From: Planctomyces sp. SH-PL14
GTDB lineage: Bacteria; Planctomycetota; Planctomycetia; Planctomycetales; Planctomycetaceae
Reading direction: 5' to 3'
DNA length: 64,000 nt
Assembly: GCF_001610835.1 (NCBI RefSeq)
Contig: NZ_CP011270.1
Location: 4,916,001-4,980,000, forward strand
Shown one piece after another: positions 17,862-26,674 of the stretch. The position numbers and the translations under genes were made by a program. Under the pieces are notes generated by a model, which was not told the origin of the DNA, ran no database searches, and was given only the letters and a program-made list of their open reading frames with translations. Position 1 is the stretch's first letter. Each line of letters begins with the position of its first letter.

Positions 17862-19148
17862 ATGCCCGACACGCTGACGATTCAAGACAACCGGACCGGC
17901 AAGACCTACGAGATTCCGATCGTCGACGGCACGATCCGCTCCACCGATCTGAAGCAGATCAAGACCGGTGCGGACGACTTCGGGCTGATGGCCTACGACC
18001 CGGCGTTCCTCAACACCGCGTCGACCCGCTCCGCCATCACCGACATCGACGGCGACAAGGGGATCCTCCGCTACCGCGGCTACCCGATCGAACAGCTCGC
18101 CGAGCACAGCACCTACCTTGAGGTTGCCTACCTCCTCCTGCACGGCGACCTCCCCAACGAGTCCCAGCTCCAGGAGTGGGAAACCTCGATCTCGCAGCAC
18201 ACCGTGGTGCACGAGAACGTCAAGCAGCTCATGGAGGGCTTCCGCTACGACGCACATCCCATGGGGATGTTCATCAGCACCGTCGCGGCGATGTCGACGT
18301 TCTATCCGGACGCCAAGAACGTCCGCGATCCCGAATGCCGGATGAAGCAGATCCACCGGCTGATCGCCAAGGCCCCCACGATCGCCGCCTTCTCGTACCG
18401 GCACTGCCAGGGCCGCCCGTACAACTACCCGCACAACCGCCTGGGCTACACCGCCAACTTCCTGGCGATGATGTTCAAGATGACCGACAACCCGTACGAG
18501 CCGCACCAGGTGCTCGCCCGGGCCCTCGACATCCTGTTCATCCTCCACGCCGACCACGAGCAGAACTGCAGCACGAACGCCATGCGGGCGATCGGCTCCT
18601 CGGAAGCGGACCCCTACAGCGCCCTCGCCGGCGCCGCGGCGGCCCTCTACGGCCCGCTCCACGGCGGCGCCAACGAGGCAGTCCTGAACATGCTTCAGGA
18701 GATCGGCCACGTCAAGAACGTGCCGGGCTTCATCGAAGAGGTGAAGGCGGGCAAGCGGAAGCTGATGGGCTTCGGCCACCGGATCTACAAGAACTACGAC
18801 CCGCGGGCCAAGATCATCAAGCGGACGGCGGACGAAGTCTTCGCCGTCACGGGCCGCAACCCGCTTCTCGACATCGCGATCGAGCTCGAAAAGATCGCTC
18901 TCAACGAAGAGTACTTCGTCAAGCGGAAGCTCTACCCGAACGTCGACTTCTACTCCGGCCTCATCTACGAAGCGATGGGCCTCCCGATGTCGATCTTCCC
19001 GGTGCTGTTCGCCATCCCGCGTGCGGCCGGCTGGCTCGCCCAGTGGTCCGAGATGCTGCAGGACAGCGAACAGAAGATCGCCCGCCCCCGCCAGATCTAC
19101 ACCGGCAGCGACGTCCGCGACTACGTTCCGCTGGGCAAGCGCAAGTAG
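17862..19148 (+). CDS. gltA: Citrate synthase
   Basis: Condenses oxaloacetate with acetyl-CoA, the entry step of the TCA cycle. The 428-residue protein has the type II (hexameric Gram-negative) layout with a small N-terminal beta domain. Catalytic residues lie in GPLHGGANEAVLNM (His), GFGHRIYKNYDPRA (His), and VDFYSGLIYEAMG (Asp). Start at ATG 17862 gives MPDTLTIQDN; the longer frame begins with a TTG at 17832 and is less likely. No other TCA gene is adjacent. A fragment of the dispersed repeat begins about 30 bp after the stop. Confidence 0.96.
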   Translation: MPDTLTIQDNRTGKTYEIPIVDGTIRSTDLKQIKTGADDFGLMAYDPAFLNTASTRSAITDIDGDKGILRYRGYPIEQLAEHSTYLEVAYLLLHGDLPNESQLQEWETSISQHTVVHENVKQLMEGFRYDAHPMGMFISTVAAMSTFYPDAKNVRDPECRMKQIHRLIAKAPTIAAFSYRHCQGRPYNYPHNRLGYTANFLAMMFKMTDNPYEPHQVLARALDILFILHADHEQNCSTNAMRAIGSSEADPYSALAGAAAALYGPLHGGANEAVLNMLQEIGHVKNVPGFIEEVKAGKRKLMGFGHRIYKNYDPRAKIIKRTADEVFAVTGRNPLLDIAIELEKIALNEEYFVKRKLYPNVDFYSGLIYEAMGLPMSIFPVLFAIPRAAGWLAQWSEMLQDSEQKIARPRQIYTGSDVRDYVPLGKRK

Positions 19149-19180
19149 CCAGCGGCGAGGCCCCTGGGCCCGGTGGCCGT

Positions 19181-19242
19181 CAGCGACCCGCTGGACCGGG
19201 CGGCCGTGGAGTAGTGGGATTGAGCTATGGTTACCGTGCCGG
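19181..19242 (-). repeat. Dispersed repeat fragment J (terminal piece only)
   Basis: About 60 bp related to the outer end of the repeat family: CCCGCTGGACCGGG, then GGCCGTGG, then GATTGAGCTATGG and GTGCCGGC. It matches the piece at 53116-53165 (CCCGCTGGACCGGG, GGGTTTGAGCTATGG) more closely than the full copies, so the two belong to one sub-family. No arm hairpin or central part is present. Confidence 0.6.
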
Positions 19243-19562
19243 CGGGCGCGGTGTTCGAGCGGGTGTCACTGCTGCCAGCTTTGGGCCAGCAGTGATTGGG
19301 CATCCAACTCGAACTCGGCACTGCGGGTCAAAGCACCCGCAGTGGCATCCGGCGAGCATTTCGGCCAGGACCTCGCATCGAGGTGGTCGAACTTCCGGGT
19401 AAGCAGAGCGATGATCCGGAGCTCGCCGGGATGGGCCAGGATGATTCGTGTGGCGCGCGGCTCGACAAGCATGCCCATCAAGCCGAGGTTGGAATGCACG
19501 CCTGGGCAGCACTGCCGGCGGATGAACTGATTCATGACGCCGTGTCACTGCGGCCGGCGAAG
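19243..19562. repeat. Gene-poor stretch with two adjacent hairpins of a CACTGC...GCAGTG type
   Basis: Between citrate synthase and the patatin gene no convincing gene is seen. Two hairpins stand 24 bp apart: cactgctg (19267-19274) with cagcagtg (19287-19294), and the perfect 10-bp stem cactgcgggt (19319-19328) with acccgcagtg (19335-19344). Both end in GCAGTG followed by a CATCC word, so they look like two members of one short palindromic repeat. A minus-strand frame at 19266-19535 (89 codons) crosses them and has no supporting feature. Confidence 0.5.
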
Positions 19563-20864
19563 TCAGGTGCCGAACGGCTTTGTTAAGACCCACCTCCCAT
19601 AATTCAGGTCCACATTGGCCGAGCCGATCCATCGTCCTTCCAGTCGAAGCACGTCGTCCGCCATGATGCGGAATTGAAACACTCCGTCAAACGGACGCTT
19701 GCTGCTACGCCACTTCCCGGTGAGAATCGGATACTTTAGCTCTCCCTCAAATGTGTACGTGATTTCGGCTGTCTGGTCGGTTGTGACGCCTTTGTAAGCG
19801 TTCCCCGAAGAGGTGATCTGGACTTTATCATTGTAAGTCTCTTCGCTGCCATCCATGTCGACGGCAGTAAACTCAGAGTCCCATACGCCATCGAGTGTGA
19901 ATGCTTTATTCTTCGCCGTCTTCAAGCAGTCGACCATTCTGTTCCAGCGAGGGAGGTCCTGTCCTCGATAGTTGCTGGCGTCCAACTTGAGATTGTCGAG
20001 GTTTGTTTTCGAGCAGTCGTCAAGCTTGTCGTTCGCCAGTGTCAATGGAATTTGCCAGCGATAGTACTGGTCCAACGGCAACCAGCAGCGGACAAGATCT
20101 TCCGCGTGATGGCTGCTCATGTCAAACATCCAGTTGATGAGATGCCGCATCCAAAAGAAGCCGCCTCTGTCTATGCATCCGCCGAGTGGAAAGCCCTTGC
20201 CAGAGGAGCCGGTCCCCATCGAAACCAATGTCATGTCCTGCGGAAGTTCGCCCGCCTTGATCGCCCGCCCGACAGCCAACGTCGAAGGATTGTTGGCGGC
20301 CATTCCACCGTCGAAGAAGACTCGCTCATTGTCTTCGAATCTCATCTGATAGCCAGGAAAATATACCGGCGCTGCAGAAGAGGCTGTGCAGATATCGCGA
20401 AGCAGCAATGGCTGATGCGTTGGTTCCAAGCTGTCGAAAACTCGGGGGGTGCGTGCCTGTCCGTCAATGGCCGTAATCAACAGCCTTGTCTTCACGCTTT
20501 GCATAGTGGCATTGCCAAGCCTTGTGTTTAAAAGGCTTCTTATTCCGGAAGCGGTGTAGAGCGGGTCTCGATACTCCGAATAAGGGAACCAGTTCCATGA
20601 CGAGCCAGCCCACTTCTTGAAAACATGGCTCTCGTCGGCCAAGGCATTGTCGGACTGTCCTTCATAGAGTTGCAAGAGCTCAGAGGCTCGCTTCCCGATC
20701 GCCAGTCCCGCGGCAATAATGGATCCCGTCGATGTTCCAGCAATGATGTCGAAGACATCGCAAAGTCGGCGGTCTCCGAGATCGGCTTCCAGTTGCTGTA
20801 AAAGCGCTGCTGGAATGATCCCGCGAATTCCTCCGCCGTCAATTGATAGAATGCGAAAAGACAT
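19563..20864 (-). CDS. Patatin-like phospholipase with extra C-terminal beta-rich domain
   Basis: A serine lipid acyl hydrolase of the patatin family. The oxyanion loop GGGIRG is at residues 10-15, the nucleophile Ser45 in GTSTG at 43-47, and the catalytic Asp185 in DGG at 185-187, so the dyad is complete. About 300 residues make the patatin domain. From roughly 325 a separate domain begins ([14 protein letters not shown]) with strand-type segments and repeated G-W pairs, ending near [13 protein letters not shown] do not recognise it. Base composition is clearly less GC-rich than the neighbours and an IS element lies just upstream, so recent acquisition is likely. Patatins serve as membrane-damaging effectors in some anti-phage systems, but no nucleotide cyclase partner is present. 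Confidence 0.88.
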   Translation of the reverse strand: MSFRILSIDGGGIRGIIPAALLQQLEADLGDRRLCDVFDIIAGTSTGSIIAAGLAIGKRASELLQLYEGQSDNALADESHVFKKWAGSSWNWFPYSEYRDPLYTASGIRSLLNTRLGNATMQSVKTRLLITAIDGQARTPRVFDSLEPTHQPLLLRDICTASSAAPVYFPGYQMRFEDNERVFFDGGMAANNPSTLAVGRAIKAGELPQDMTLVSMGTGSSGKGFPLGGCIDRGGFFWMRHLINWMFDMSSHHAEDLVRCWLPLDQYYRWQIPLTLANDKLDDCSKTNLDNLKLDASNYRGQDLPRWNRMVDCLKTAKNKAFTLDGVWDSEFTAVDMDGSEETYNDKVQITSSGNAYKGVTTDQTAEITYTFEGELKYPILTGKWRSSKRPFDGVFQFRIMADDVLRLEGRWIGSANVDLNYGRWVLTKPFGT

Positions 20865-21088
20865 CAGATGGCCCTCTGGGAAAGCTGACTGCCCAAACCT
20901 TCAGCTTGAAACTGTAATAGTCGAGGGGCCATCCTTCAACTCAGGTGGCGGCCGCGTCCGGTGTTAAGTGTTCTTCTCGTTTTGTTCTCACAGTCTCAGC
21001 TTGATGTTCATCCGCGGCTCCGCATGCGGCGAGGGTCTGAGGCGTTGATCTTGAGCTGACCGTTTCTCGAAGACGAAGGGTGGAGCTA

Positions 21089-22001
21089 AGAGCCTATCCG
21101 AGAACCCCCGCAGTCCTCCAAGCGGTGATGGCGAACTGCAGGTGGAGAAGTGCGAGATAGTTGGCGGCGGTCTTTTCCCAGCGGGTCAGCAGGCGTCGGG
21201 CGCGGTTCGTCCACGAGTGCAGCCGTTCCACCACCCACCGTCGCGCCCGGCCTCGTCGCCGCACAGGACGCGGAGGCTCGGTCCCCTTCCGAGGGATATG
21301 GACGACGTATCCTCGACGGGCCGCCGTCTGGCGGATTGTCTGCGCGTCATAGCCCTTGTCCGCGCACAGATGCTGACGACGACGTCGTCCCGGGGGACGG
21401 CGAACGGGAAGCCTTTGGAACGTCTCGACCACCAACTTCTGATCGTGCACGTTGGCGCCGGCCACGGCCACTCCCACCGGCACACCCCGGCCATCAGTCA
21501 GCACCGAGCGTTTGACCCCCAGTTTCCCGCGATCTGTGGGGTTCTTCCCCGTCTTTTTCCCCCCCGAGCGGCGCTTTGGTCATGGCCCCATCCAGACTCT
21601 GCCACTCCCAGTCGATCCCTTTCAGATCATCGTATTCCTCAAGCGCGGCCCGCCACAGTTTGCGGAACAGGCCGCGCCTGACCCACTCCTGGAAGTAGGC
21701 GTGAATGGCGCTGCCGGAGCCGAACTCCTGGGGCATTGCCTTCCATTGGCAACCCGTCCGCAGCACGTACAGGATGCCTGTCACAACACGGCGTAGAGGC
21801 AGACGTGGACGTCCCCTCGACAATTCGGTTTGTAAACCGGGAGCGCGGGCTCGATCCGTTCCCAGAGCGAATCGGAGATCTGGTGAAACTTTGACGCGTC
21901 GCTGGCAGCCACGGGCACACCTCCATGCACCTTTCGAGAGCAGACACTTCTCGAAATGCACAGAGCGGGCCAATTCACGAGACGGTTCTCGGATAGGCTC
22001 T
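21089..22001 (-). mobile_element. IS5-family insertion sequence, 913 bp
   Basis: The element is bounded by perfect 18-bp terminal inverted repeats, agagcctatccgagaacc at 21089-21106 and its complement at 21984-22001. Each is flanked by TA (21087-21088 and 22002-22003), which fits the 2-bp TA duplication of IS5-family members of the IS427/IS1031 type. It carries one transposase reading on the minus strand, with its stop codon lying inside the terminal repeat. It is inserted between the patatin gene and a DUF1080 gene. Confidence 0.92.
21094..21912 (-). pseudogene. IS5-family transposase, broken by two frame changes
   Basis: A DDE transposase spread over three frames. The N-terminal part (ASDASKFHQISDSLWERIEP) starts at GTG 21912 after GGAGG. 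Around 21815 one base appears to be missing and the frame passes to GRPRLPLRRVVTGILYVLR. At the GGGGGGGAAAAA run near 21560 one A too many moves it on to GVPVGVAVAGANVHDQ, then LCADKGYD and the C-terminal VVERLHSWTNRARRL. The DDE residues are therefore in different frames. The second site sits on a slippery-looking run, as in relatives that use programmed frameshifting, but the needed shift is +1 or -2 rather than -1. Likely inactive. Confidence 0.75.
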
Positions 22002-22063
22002 TAGAAAGATCGCCACGGCCCCAGTCCGATCTCGCAGAGGAATGGTGGAGACTCTTGTGGTCA

Positions 22064-22708
22064 TCAGGGGAGCGGCTTGACGCGGATCTCCTTGAAGTAC
22101 CATACGCTTCCCCGGTCGTGCGCCTGGAGAGCGATGGCGCCTCCGTCTGCGGAGAAGCGCCGGCCCGCGCGGGTCGGTGGCCGTTCCACGTTGACCGGCT
22201 CCGTGTAGTCGACGACCTGTTGGCCATCGAGCTGGATCACGATCCGCTTGTCCCGGACGGTCACGTTGACCCGGAACCAGTCGGTCTCCTTAACGGGTGA
22301 CTCCGCCAGGTCGACGATCGCATACAGGCTCCCGGTCTTCCGCTTCTCCTTCTCGGTGCTGTTGAGCTGAATCTCGTAGCCCTTCGCCAGATGCCGGGCC
22401 GCGTCCCGCAGCTCGTGATCGGCATGCACGAAGATCCCCCCGTTCGAGTTGGGCTCGGCCCGCACGACCGCCTGCAGCTCGAAGTTCTTGAATCGCACGA
22501 ACTCGTCAGGCCCGCTCCCTACGAAGAACAGGTGCGCCGATTTCTCGCCGGCCGCCTGGATGCGGAGCGTCCCGTCGACAACCTTGAACGACTCTGGGTC
22601 GTAGTCAGCCTTCCAACCCGACAGGTCCCGGCCGTTGAACAGCTCCCGCCACTCCTCCGCGCCGGCGGGCGTCCAGGCCAGGAGGCAAAACAGAAGGATC
22701 AATCGCAC
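22064..22708 (-). CDS. Secreted DUF1080 (3-keto-disaccharide hydrolase-type) protein
   Basis: An exported lectin-fold protein of the DUF1080 family, which is greatly expanded in planctomycetes. Some members hydrolyse 3-keto-glycosides, others probably only bind sugars. The GTG start at 22708 gives a signal peptide (VRLILLFCLLAWTPAGA) followed by EEWRELFNGRDLSGWK, the family's N-terminal signature. Later come NSNGGIFVHAD and KGYEIQLNS, and the C-terminus ends IALQAHDRGSVWYFKEIRV, all typical. The frame extends upstream to 22777, but that would bury the signal peptide. Mature length of about 195 residues is a single domain. It lies 63 bp beyond the IS element. Confidence 0.88.
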   Translation of the reverse strand: MRLILLFCLLAWTPAGAEEWRELFNGRDLSGWKADYDPESFKVVDGTLRIQAAGEKSAHLFFVGSGPDEFVRFKNFELQAVVRAEPNSNGGIFVHADHELRDAARHLAKGYEIQLNSTEKEKRKTGSLYAIVDLAESPVKETDWFRVNVTVRDKRIVIQLDGQQVVDYTEPVNVERPPTRAGRRFSADGGAIALQAHDRGSVWYFKEIRVKPLP

Positions 22709-22810
22709 GGTCGTCTCCCGCGGAAAGCGTTGTCCGATCACTGCCGTAGGCCGGCCTAAGTCCTCGAAACCCAGCATCCCATCCTCCAGCCACGATAAAC
22801 AGTTTGCATC

Positions 22811-23281
22811 CTACGGCGAGGTCTCAAGTCGGACGGAGGTCCCATCCGGCAGGTCCTTCAGTTGCTCATGGATGTGTCCGGAGGCGCAGAGGTACTCGAC
22901 TAGGGGAATCGGGCTGATGTTGTCGAGAGTATATCTTCCGCCCAGGACGGGCGGCTGTTTGAAGCCGTAACATTGGAAGGGCTGTAGATGAACCCCAGAG
23001 GCGACCAGCTTGTCGACGAGCGGAATCGACAGCCACTCGTTGGCATTGTTTCCCTTGTCGATCCGGGAGGCGAAGTCGTCCCGGCTGTCGGCGAGGCGCG
23101 TCAACGTTCCACCGGCGACTTCCAGCATGTGGACGCTGTTGTCCGGGAGAACGAGAAAGCAGTCCGCGAAGCGTGAAACGATCCACAGCGTGAACTCGCT
23201 GGGGACCAGCCAACTCCACCGACCAAATGCCGTCTGCCAGTCGAGATCATTCTGATCGAGGAGGTAGTCGGTCAGCTGCAT
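22811..23281 (-). CDS. Orphan T6SS immunity protein Tdi1-like (DUF1851)
   Basis: A 156-residue cytoplasmic protein. The C-terminal block with QCYGFKQPPVLGGRYTLDN, PLVEYL and GHIHEQLKDLPDGT matches the DUF1851 domain found in Tdi1-type immunity proteins, which neutralise DNase effectors delivered by type VI secretion. The ATG at 23281 follows GGGAAG; an upstream GTG is less likely. No effector, VgrG or PAAR gene is near. It is probably an orphan immunity gene protecting against neighbours, a common situation in accessory regions. Its composition is somewhat less GC-rich than the flanks. Function is inferred from family alone. Confidence 0.75.
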   Translation of the reverse strand: MQLTDYLLDQNDLDWQTAFGRWSWLVPSEFTLWIVSRFADCFLVLPDNSVHMLEVAGGTLTRLADSRDDFASRIDKGNNANEWLSIPLVDKLVASGVHLQPFQCYGFKQPPVLGGRYTLDNISPIPLVEYLCASGHIHEQLKDLPDGTSVRLETSP

Positions 23282-23325
23282 CGAACTTCCCACTCCACAC
23301 CGTCAGCCAGCGGCGGAGGCCTCTC

Positions 23326-24024
23326 CTACTTCGCGGGGCCGGGGACGTTCGCCGCCAGCAGGTTGAGGAACGTCTCCACTTCCGCCTGCGCCGCAAGGTT
23401 CGTTCGGACCAGGAGATTCGTGCCCAGCTGCTGAATCGTTCCTGTCCCGGGCTCATCGGCGTCCCACGGCCCGTAACAATGGGCGACGACCAGCTCCCGG
23501 ATCTTCTCCTGAACCGTCGTGCTCAGGCTGGCGACGTTGTAGACCCGGAGAGTCCGCGCTTCCAGCGCCTCAAAGCGATACTGCAGCACCAGCCGCCCGT
23601 GCCGGATGTTGTAGCCCGCCTCGATTTCGTCCAGGGAAGAGAGCAGTTCATGGACCGTGGTCTCGGAGACGTCGACGGAAAACTCCGCAGTCAGGTCCCG
23701 CCCCGCTTCTTCAAAGGAGAGCCGGTCGATCACCACCGGAACCTGGAGCACCGCTTCCAGCGCCTCCGCGAACGTCGCCAGCGAAAATCGCTGGTTGCGG
23801 ATCGTCACGATCCGCCAGAGGGCGTCGTCAACCTTCCTGTCTCCCGGTCCGCCGAGTCCCACGCCGCGAATTGCCGACACCCGTAGCGTCTCGCCGGCGA
23901 CGATCGCCGCGGGGTTCGGTTTCGGCGGCGACTCGGACGGAGCGTTCGCCGCCGCCAGCAAGCACGCCACGCACAACGCCATCACCGCGACGCGGGACCC
24001 GGAACGCGACACGACCGTCTCCAT
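23326..24024 (-). CDS. Exported protein with secretin/TonB short N-terminal-like domain, function unknown
   Basis: A 232-residue protein with an N-terminal hydrophobic stretch (VAVMALCVACLLAAANA) acting as signal peptide. In the middle, VPVVIDRLSFEEAGRDLTAEFSVDVSETTVHELLSSL and the following NIRHGRLVL resemble the STN-type fold at the start of secretins and TonB receptors: a strand, then a helix with a beta hairpin. A second, looser domain (RTLRVYNVASL onward) looks like a similar alpha-beta unit. There is no secretin channel domain. Such proteins are frequent and uncharacterised in planctomycetes. The gene is real; the role is not known. Confidence 0.7.
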   Translation of the reverse strand: METVVSRSGSRVAVMALCVACLLAAANAPSESPPKPNPAAIVAGETLRVSAIRGVGLGGPGDRKVDDALWRIVTIRNQRFSLATFAEALEAVLQVPVVIDRLSFEEAGRDLTAEFSVDVSETTVHELLSSLDEIEAGYNIRHGRLVLQYRFEALEARTLRVYNVASLSTTVQEKIRELVVAHCYGPWDADEPGTGTIQQLGTNLLVRTNLAAQAEVETFLNLLAANVPGPAK

Positions 24025-24130
24025 GATTGAGGATGAGCAACCCCCTGACGATGAACATGCTAACCGTCGGCCGTCATCGTCACCAAAGAATTCCTGCCGG
24101 ACTCGGTGGGGGCGGGACGAGCGGCTCCGC

Positions 24131-25528
24131 TCATTGGCCGGTCGGAACCGGCCCCAGCGTCAGCCATCCCGGCGCATGGCGATTCTGGTCTTCGTTCGCG
24201 AAGTGAAACACCTTGCCTCCTTTCAGGGGATTGATCACCCGCAGCGCGACATGCCGCGCCGCGGCGGCACCGCCGATCCGCGCCGACCACTTCCGCGGTG
24301 GCGCCTCCGGGAGCAGCCGGGTCAGCGACCAGTCGACCGGCTCCGAACTCACGACCGCCCCTTGCCCGTCCAGCAGCCCCAGCTCCAGCGTCCACTCCCG
24401 GTAGAACGGCGCGACCCCTCGGTTGACCACGTCCGCCGTCACCGACAGTTCGCCGCCGGTCCGCGCGATCTCTGCCCGGATGACGTGGAAGTCGTACCCC
24501 ATCGCCTGCACCTGCGTTGCGGCGCGGCGGAACCGGTCAGGGCTTGGCGTCTCCTGAAACATCCCCGTGTCCATCAGCCACGTCGCGTGGGTCTGGCGGA
24601 CGCATTCGGCGAAGTCCTGTGCTTCCGGGATCCCGGGCCGGGCGTCGAAGATCTTTCCCCACAGTTCCGGCCGGATCTCGCCGCCGATGGGCTGCGTCTT
24701 CCACTTCGCCACCGCGGCCGGTCCCGCCTGCCGAAGGGCCGCCAGATAGAACCAGTCGTCCTGTTTCCGTCCGGTCTCCAGCGTCGCCCAGGCAAAGGAG
24801 TCGTCGTGGTATCCGAACGGCCGGTCGGCGTTGGCCGTCTGCTCGCCGTTCCCCGGGCCGGCGGGATAGCGGAGCAGCACCGGGGTCTGCCGGAACGCTT
24901 TGGCGTAGGCGGTCAGGACCTCGTCCTGCACCTCCTTGGCGGCCCACAGATCCCCGCGCGGGTAGGTGTGCCACTCTCCCCACGTCCCGAGCAGCCCGGC
25001 GGTGATGTAGGCGATCCGCGGATCGCCGTCGTAGCGGGCTCCCAATGCCGCGATGTAGGTCCGCAGCGCGGCCCGCAGCCGGGGATCGGCGTAGTCGGGT
25101 GTGCGGACCTCGGCCGGGGGGAAAGGAGCGGTGTTGGTGTTCTGGTAGGCGTGGACCTTGAGTCCCTGTCGGACGAGGAACGGGGGGATCCCTTCCTGTT
25201 TATCCGGGTACTCGAGAAAGACTCGAAAGATGAGCTGGTTGCCGCGCGAGGCGACGTCGTCCAGCAGGCGTTCCAGCGGCTGCCAGTCAAACGTCTCCGG
25301 TCCGGTCATGAGATCGCTCAGCGGGAGGTAGCTGAACTCCATGCTGTGCGGGAATCGTCCTGGCGTCGGTCGGGCATAGGGGACAAGGCCTTTGAGGGGG
25401 TTGTCGGCCGGCGTGGAGGCGGGCGCGAGCGCTCGCGGCTCGGCGGTCGCGGGAGATGGCACGAGGGCGGCGCAGATCGCGGCAACTAACCTGCTCGACG
25501 GTCGTCCGAACTGGAAGCGGAGGTTCAT
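24131..25528 (-). CDS. Secreted DUF4832-type glycoside-hydrolase-like protein
   Basis: A protein of about 465 residues with an N-terminal signal peptide (RLVAAICAALVPSPATA) and then PLKGLVPYARP, which fits the start of DUF4832/DUF4874 proteins. A TIM-barrel region follows, with EFSYLPLSDLMTG, FRVFLEYP, ITAGLLGTWGEWHTYP and DDSFAWATLE, and the C-terminus has a beta-sandwich (VTADVVNRGVAPFYREW). Acidic residues in GTWGEW and the DDSF stretch are candidates for catalysis. A polysaccharide target outside the cytoplasm is likely but unknown. ATG 25528 is chosen for the signal peptide. The frame is open to 25615 and no start has a good ribosome-binding site. Confidence 0.75.
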   Translation of the reverse strand: MNLRFQFGRPSSRLVAAICAALVPSPATAEPRALAPASTPADNPLKGLVPYARPTPGRFPHSMEFSYLPLSDLMTGPETFDWQPLERLLDDVASRGNQLIFRVFLEYPDKQEGIPPFLVRQGLKVHAYQNTNTAPFPPAEVRTPDYADPRLRAALRTYIAALGARYDGDPRIAYITAGLLGTWGEWHTYPRGDLWAAKEVQDEVLTAYAKAFRQTPVLLRYPAGPGNGEQTANADRPFGYHDDSFAWATLETGRKQDDWFYLAALRQAGPAAVAKWKTQPIGGEIRPELWGKIFDARPGIPEAQDFAECVRQTHATWLMDTGMFQETPSPDRFRRAATQVQAMGYDFHVIRAEIARTGGELSVTADVVNRGVAPFYREWTLELGLLDGQGAVVSSEPVDWSLTRLLPEAPPRKWSARIGGAAAARHVALRVINPLKGGKVFHFANEDQNRHAPGWLTLGPVPTGQ

Positions 25529-25665
25529 CCCACGAAGGGCCGGTCCGAGCAACGTCATCGCGCAATTCTCGAATGAGCGGACGAGGGTGAGGAGAGCGCC
25601 TTCACCGGCGATCATAAGGGCGCGGGCTCAAAGGGGAACCGTGTTGACCGTCCGGAGCTCGTCGC

Positions 25666-26454
25666 TCATGATCGAAGATTCTTCCGGCGTCCGAGCGCTC
25701 CGGCGATCCGCTGGACGAACTGCGGCACTCCCGACGCACTCCCGACGTCATTCCGGTGGAGCGGGACCTCGAGATGCTCAGCCAGGACGTAGCCGATGTA
25801 CTCCGCCTGCCGGATCGCGATCGACGAGAGCAGGACGAGCTGCCGTCCGTCGGTATGGTGGAGGCTCAGGCTGAACTGCTGCTGCCCGTTCTCCTTCGAC
25901 GTCGCATCGATCTCGATCCCCTGGATCTCCAACACCGCCACCCGTCGGTTGCCCCACCACGGAACCGGGCCGTGCCGGACGTCGAGCTCGTCGCGGTCGA
26001 TTCGCAGCCGCGTCTGGTTGAGGAACCCGGCGAGCGTGAAGTACGTCAGCCCAACTCCGACCGCCACATGGCAGATCGGGAACAGGACCATCAGCCAGAA
26101 CTGTTCCGCCTTCGGCGGGTCTCCGACCAGGGCCATCGAATACCAGAACACCAGGAAGCCGTCCCAGGCGATGCAGAAGAACAGCAGAAAGATCAGGCCC
26201 GGAGTGAACCACCGCATCCGAAGGTTCAGTTCGCCGTCGAACCCGGGCTCATGCACGATCCCGCTGGGTCGCGACGGAGGTCCCTCTTCGAGCGCCAAAG
26301 TCCCCCCGCGGCCGACGGCGGGAACGTCCGCCAGCGGAAGGCGGAAGATGTGGTTGCACCCGGCGCACTTCCCCACGAGGGCGGCAATGTTGATGTCGTC
26401 GGCGACGACGAGCGCCGCGCAGTTCGGACAGAAGACCTGCTGCGATTCCGCCAC
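25666..26454 (-). CDS. Zinc-ribbon membrane protein, function unknown
   Basis: The GTG start at 26454 gives a 262-residue protein beginning VAESQQVFCPNC. An N-terminal zinc ribbon uses Cys9, Cys12, Cys30 and Cys33 (CPNC and CAGC). Two transmembrane segments follow (around 81-103 and 115-140, starting WFTPGLIFLLFF and WLMVLFPICHVAVG). After them comes a soluble C-terminal domain with RLRIDRDELDVRHGPVPWWG and LEIQGIEIDATS, which resembles a PH-like domain. The longer frame to 26559 has no supporting start. It stands alone on its strand, divergent from a TadE-like gene. Confidence 0.72.
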   Translation of the reverse strand: MAESQQVFCPNCAALVVADDINIAALVGKCAGCNHIFRLPLADVPAVGRGGTLALEEGPPSRPSGIVHEPGFDGELNLRMRWFTPGLIFLLFFCIAWDGFLVFWYSMALVGDPPKAEQFWLMVLFPICHVAVGVGLTYFTLAGFLNQTRLRIDRDELDVRHGPVPWWGNRRVAVLEIQGIEIDATSKENGQQQFSLSLHHTDGRQLVLLSSIAIRQAEYIGYVLAEHLEVPLHRNDVGSASGVPQFVQRIAGALGRRKNLRS

Positions 26455-26674
26455 CGCCGTTCTCCCCCTTCCTGCCGACCTGGCCGCGATCCGGCTGGCC
26501 CGCGACCGGACATCATAGCACACGGGCGCTGGCTCACGGTTCGCGGATGCAGGCGGCAAAGAGATCCGGGGAGCGCTGACGGCACACCGGCTGGTTGCCT
26601 TCGATTGCTGGAGATCGCATCATGCGGAGAAGCTGGCTCGCACCTCTGACCCAACAGGCTCTCGCAGACGCGGT

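Noticed and set aside
19266-19535. 89-codon minus-strand frame between citrate synthase and patatin
   Set aside because: It crosses two hairpins and has no recognisable domain; kept only as a remark.
19563-20864. Patatin gene as part of a CBASS operon (CapV)
   Set aside because: No CD-NTase or accessory gene lies next to it; the only neighbours are citrate synthase and an IS element. A role in defence stays open, but CBASS is not supported.
21500-21600. Programmed -1 frameshift in the IS transposase
   Set aside because: The shift needed at the G7A5 run is +1 or -2, and another frame change lies upstream, so decay is the simpler reading.
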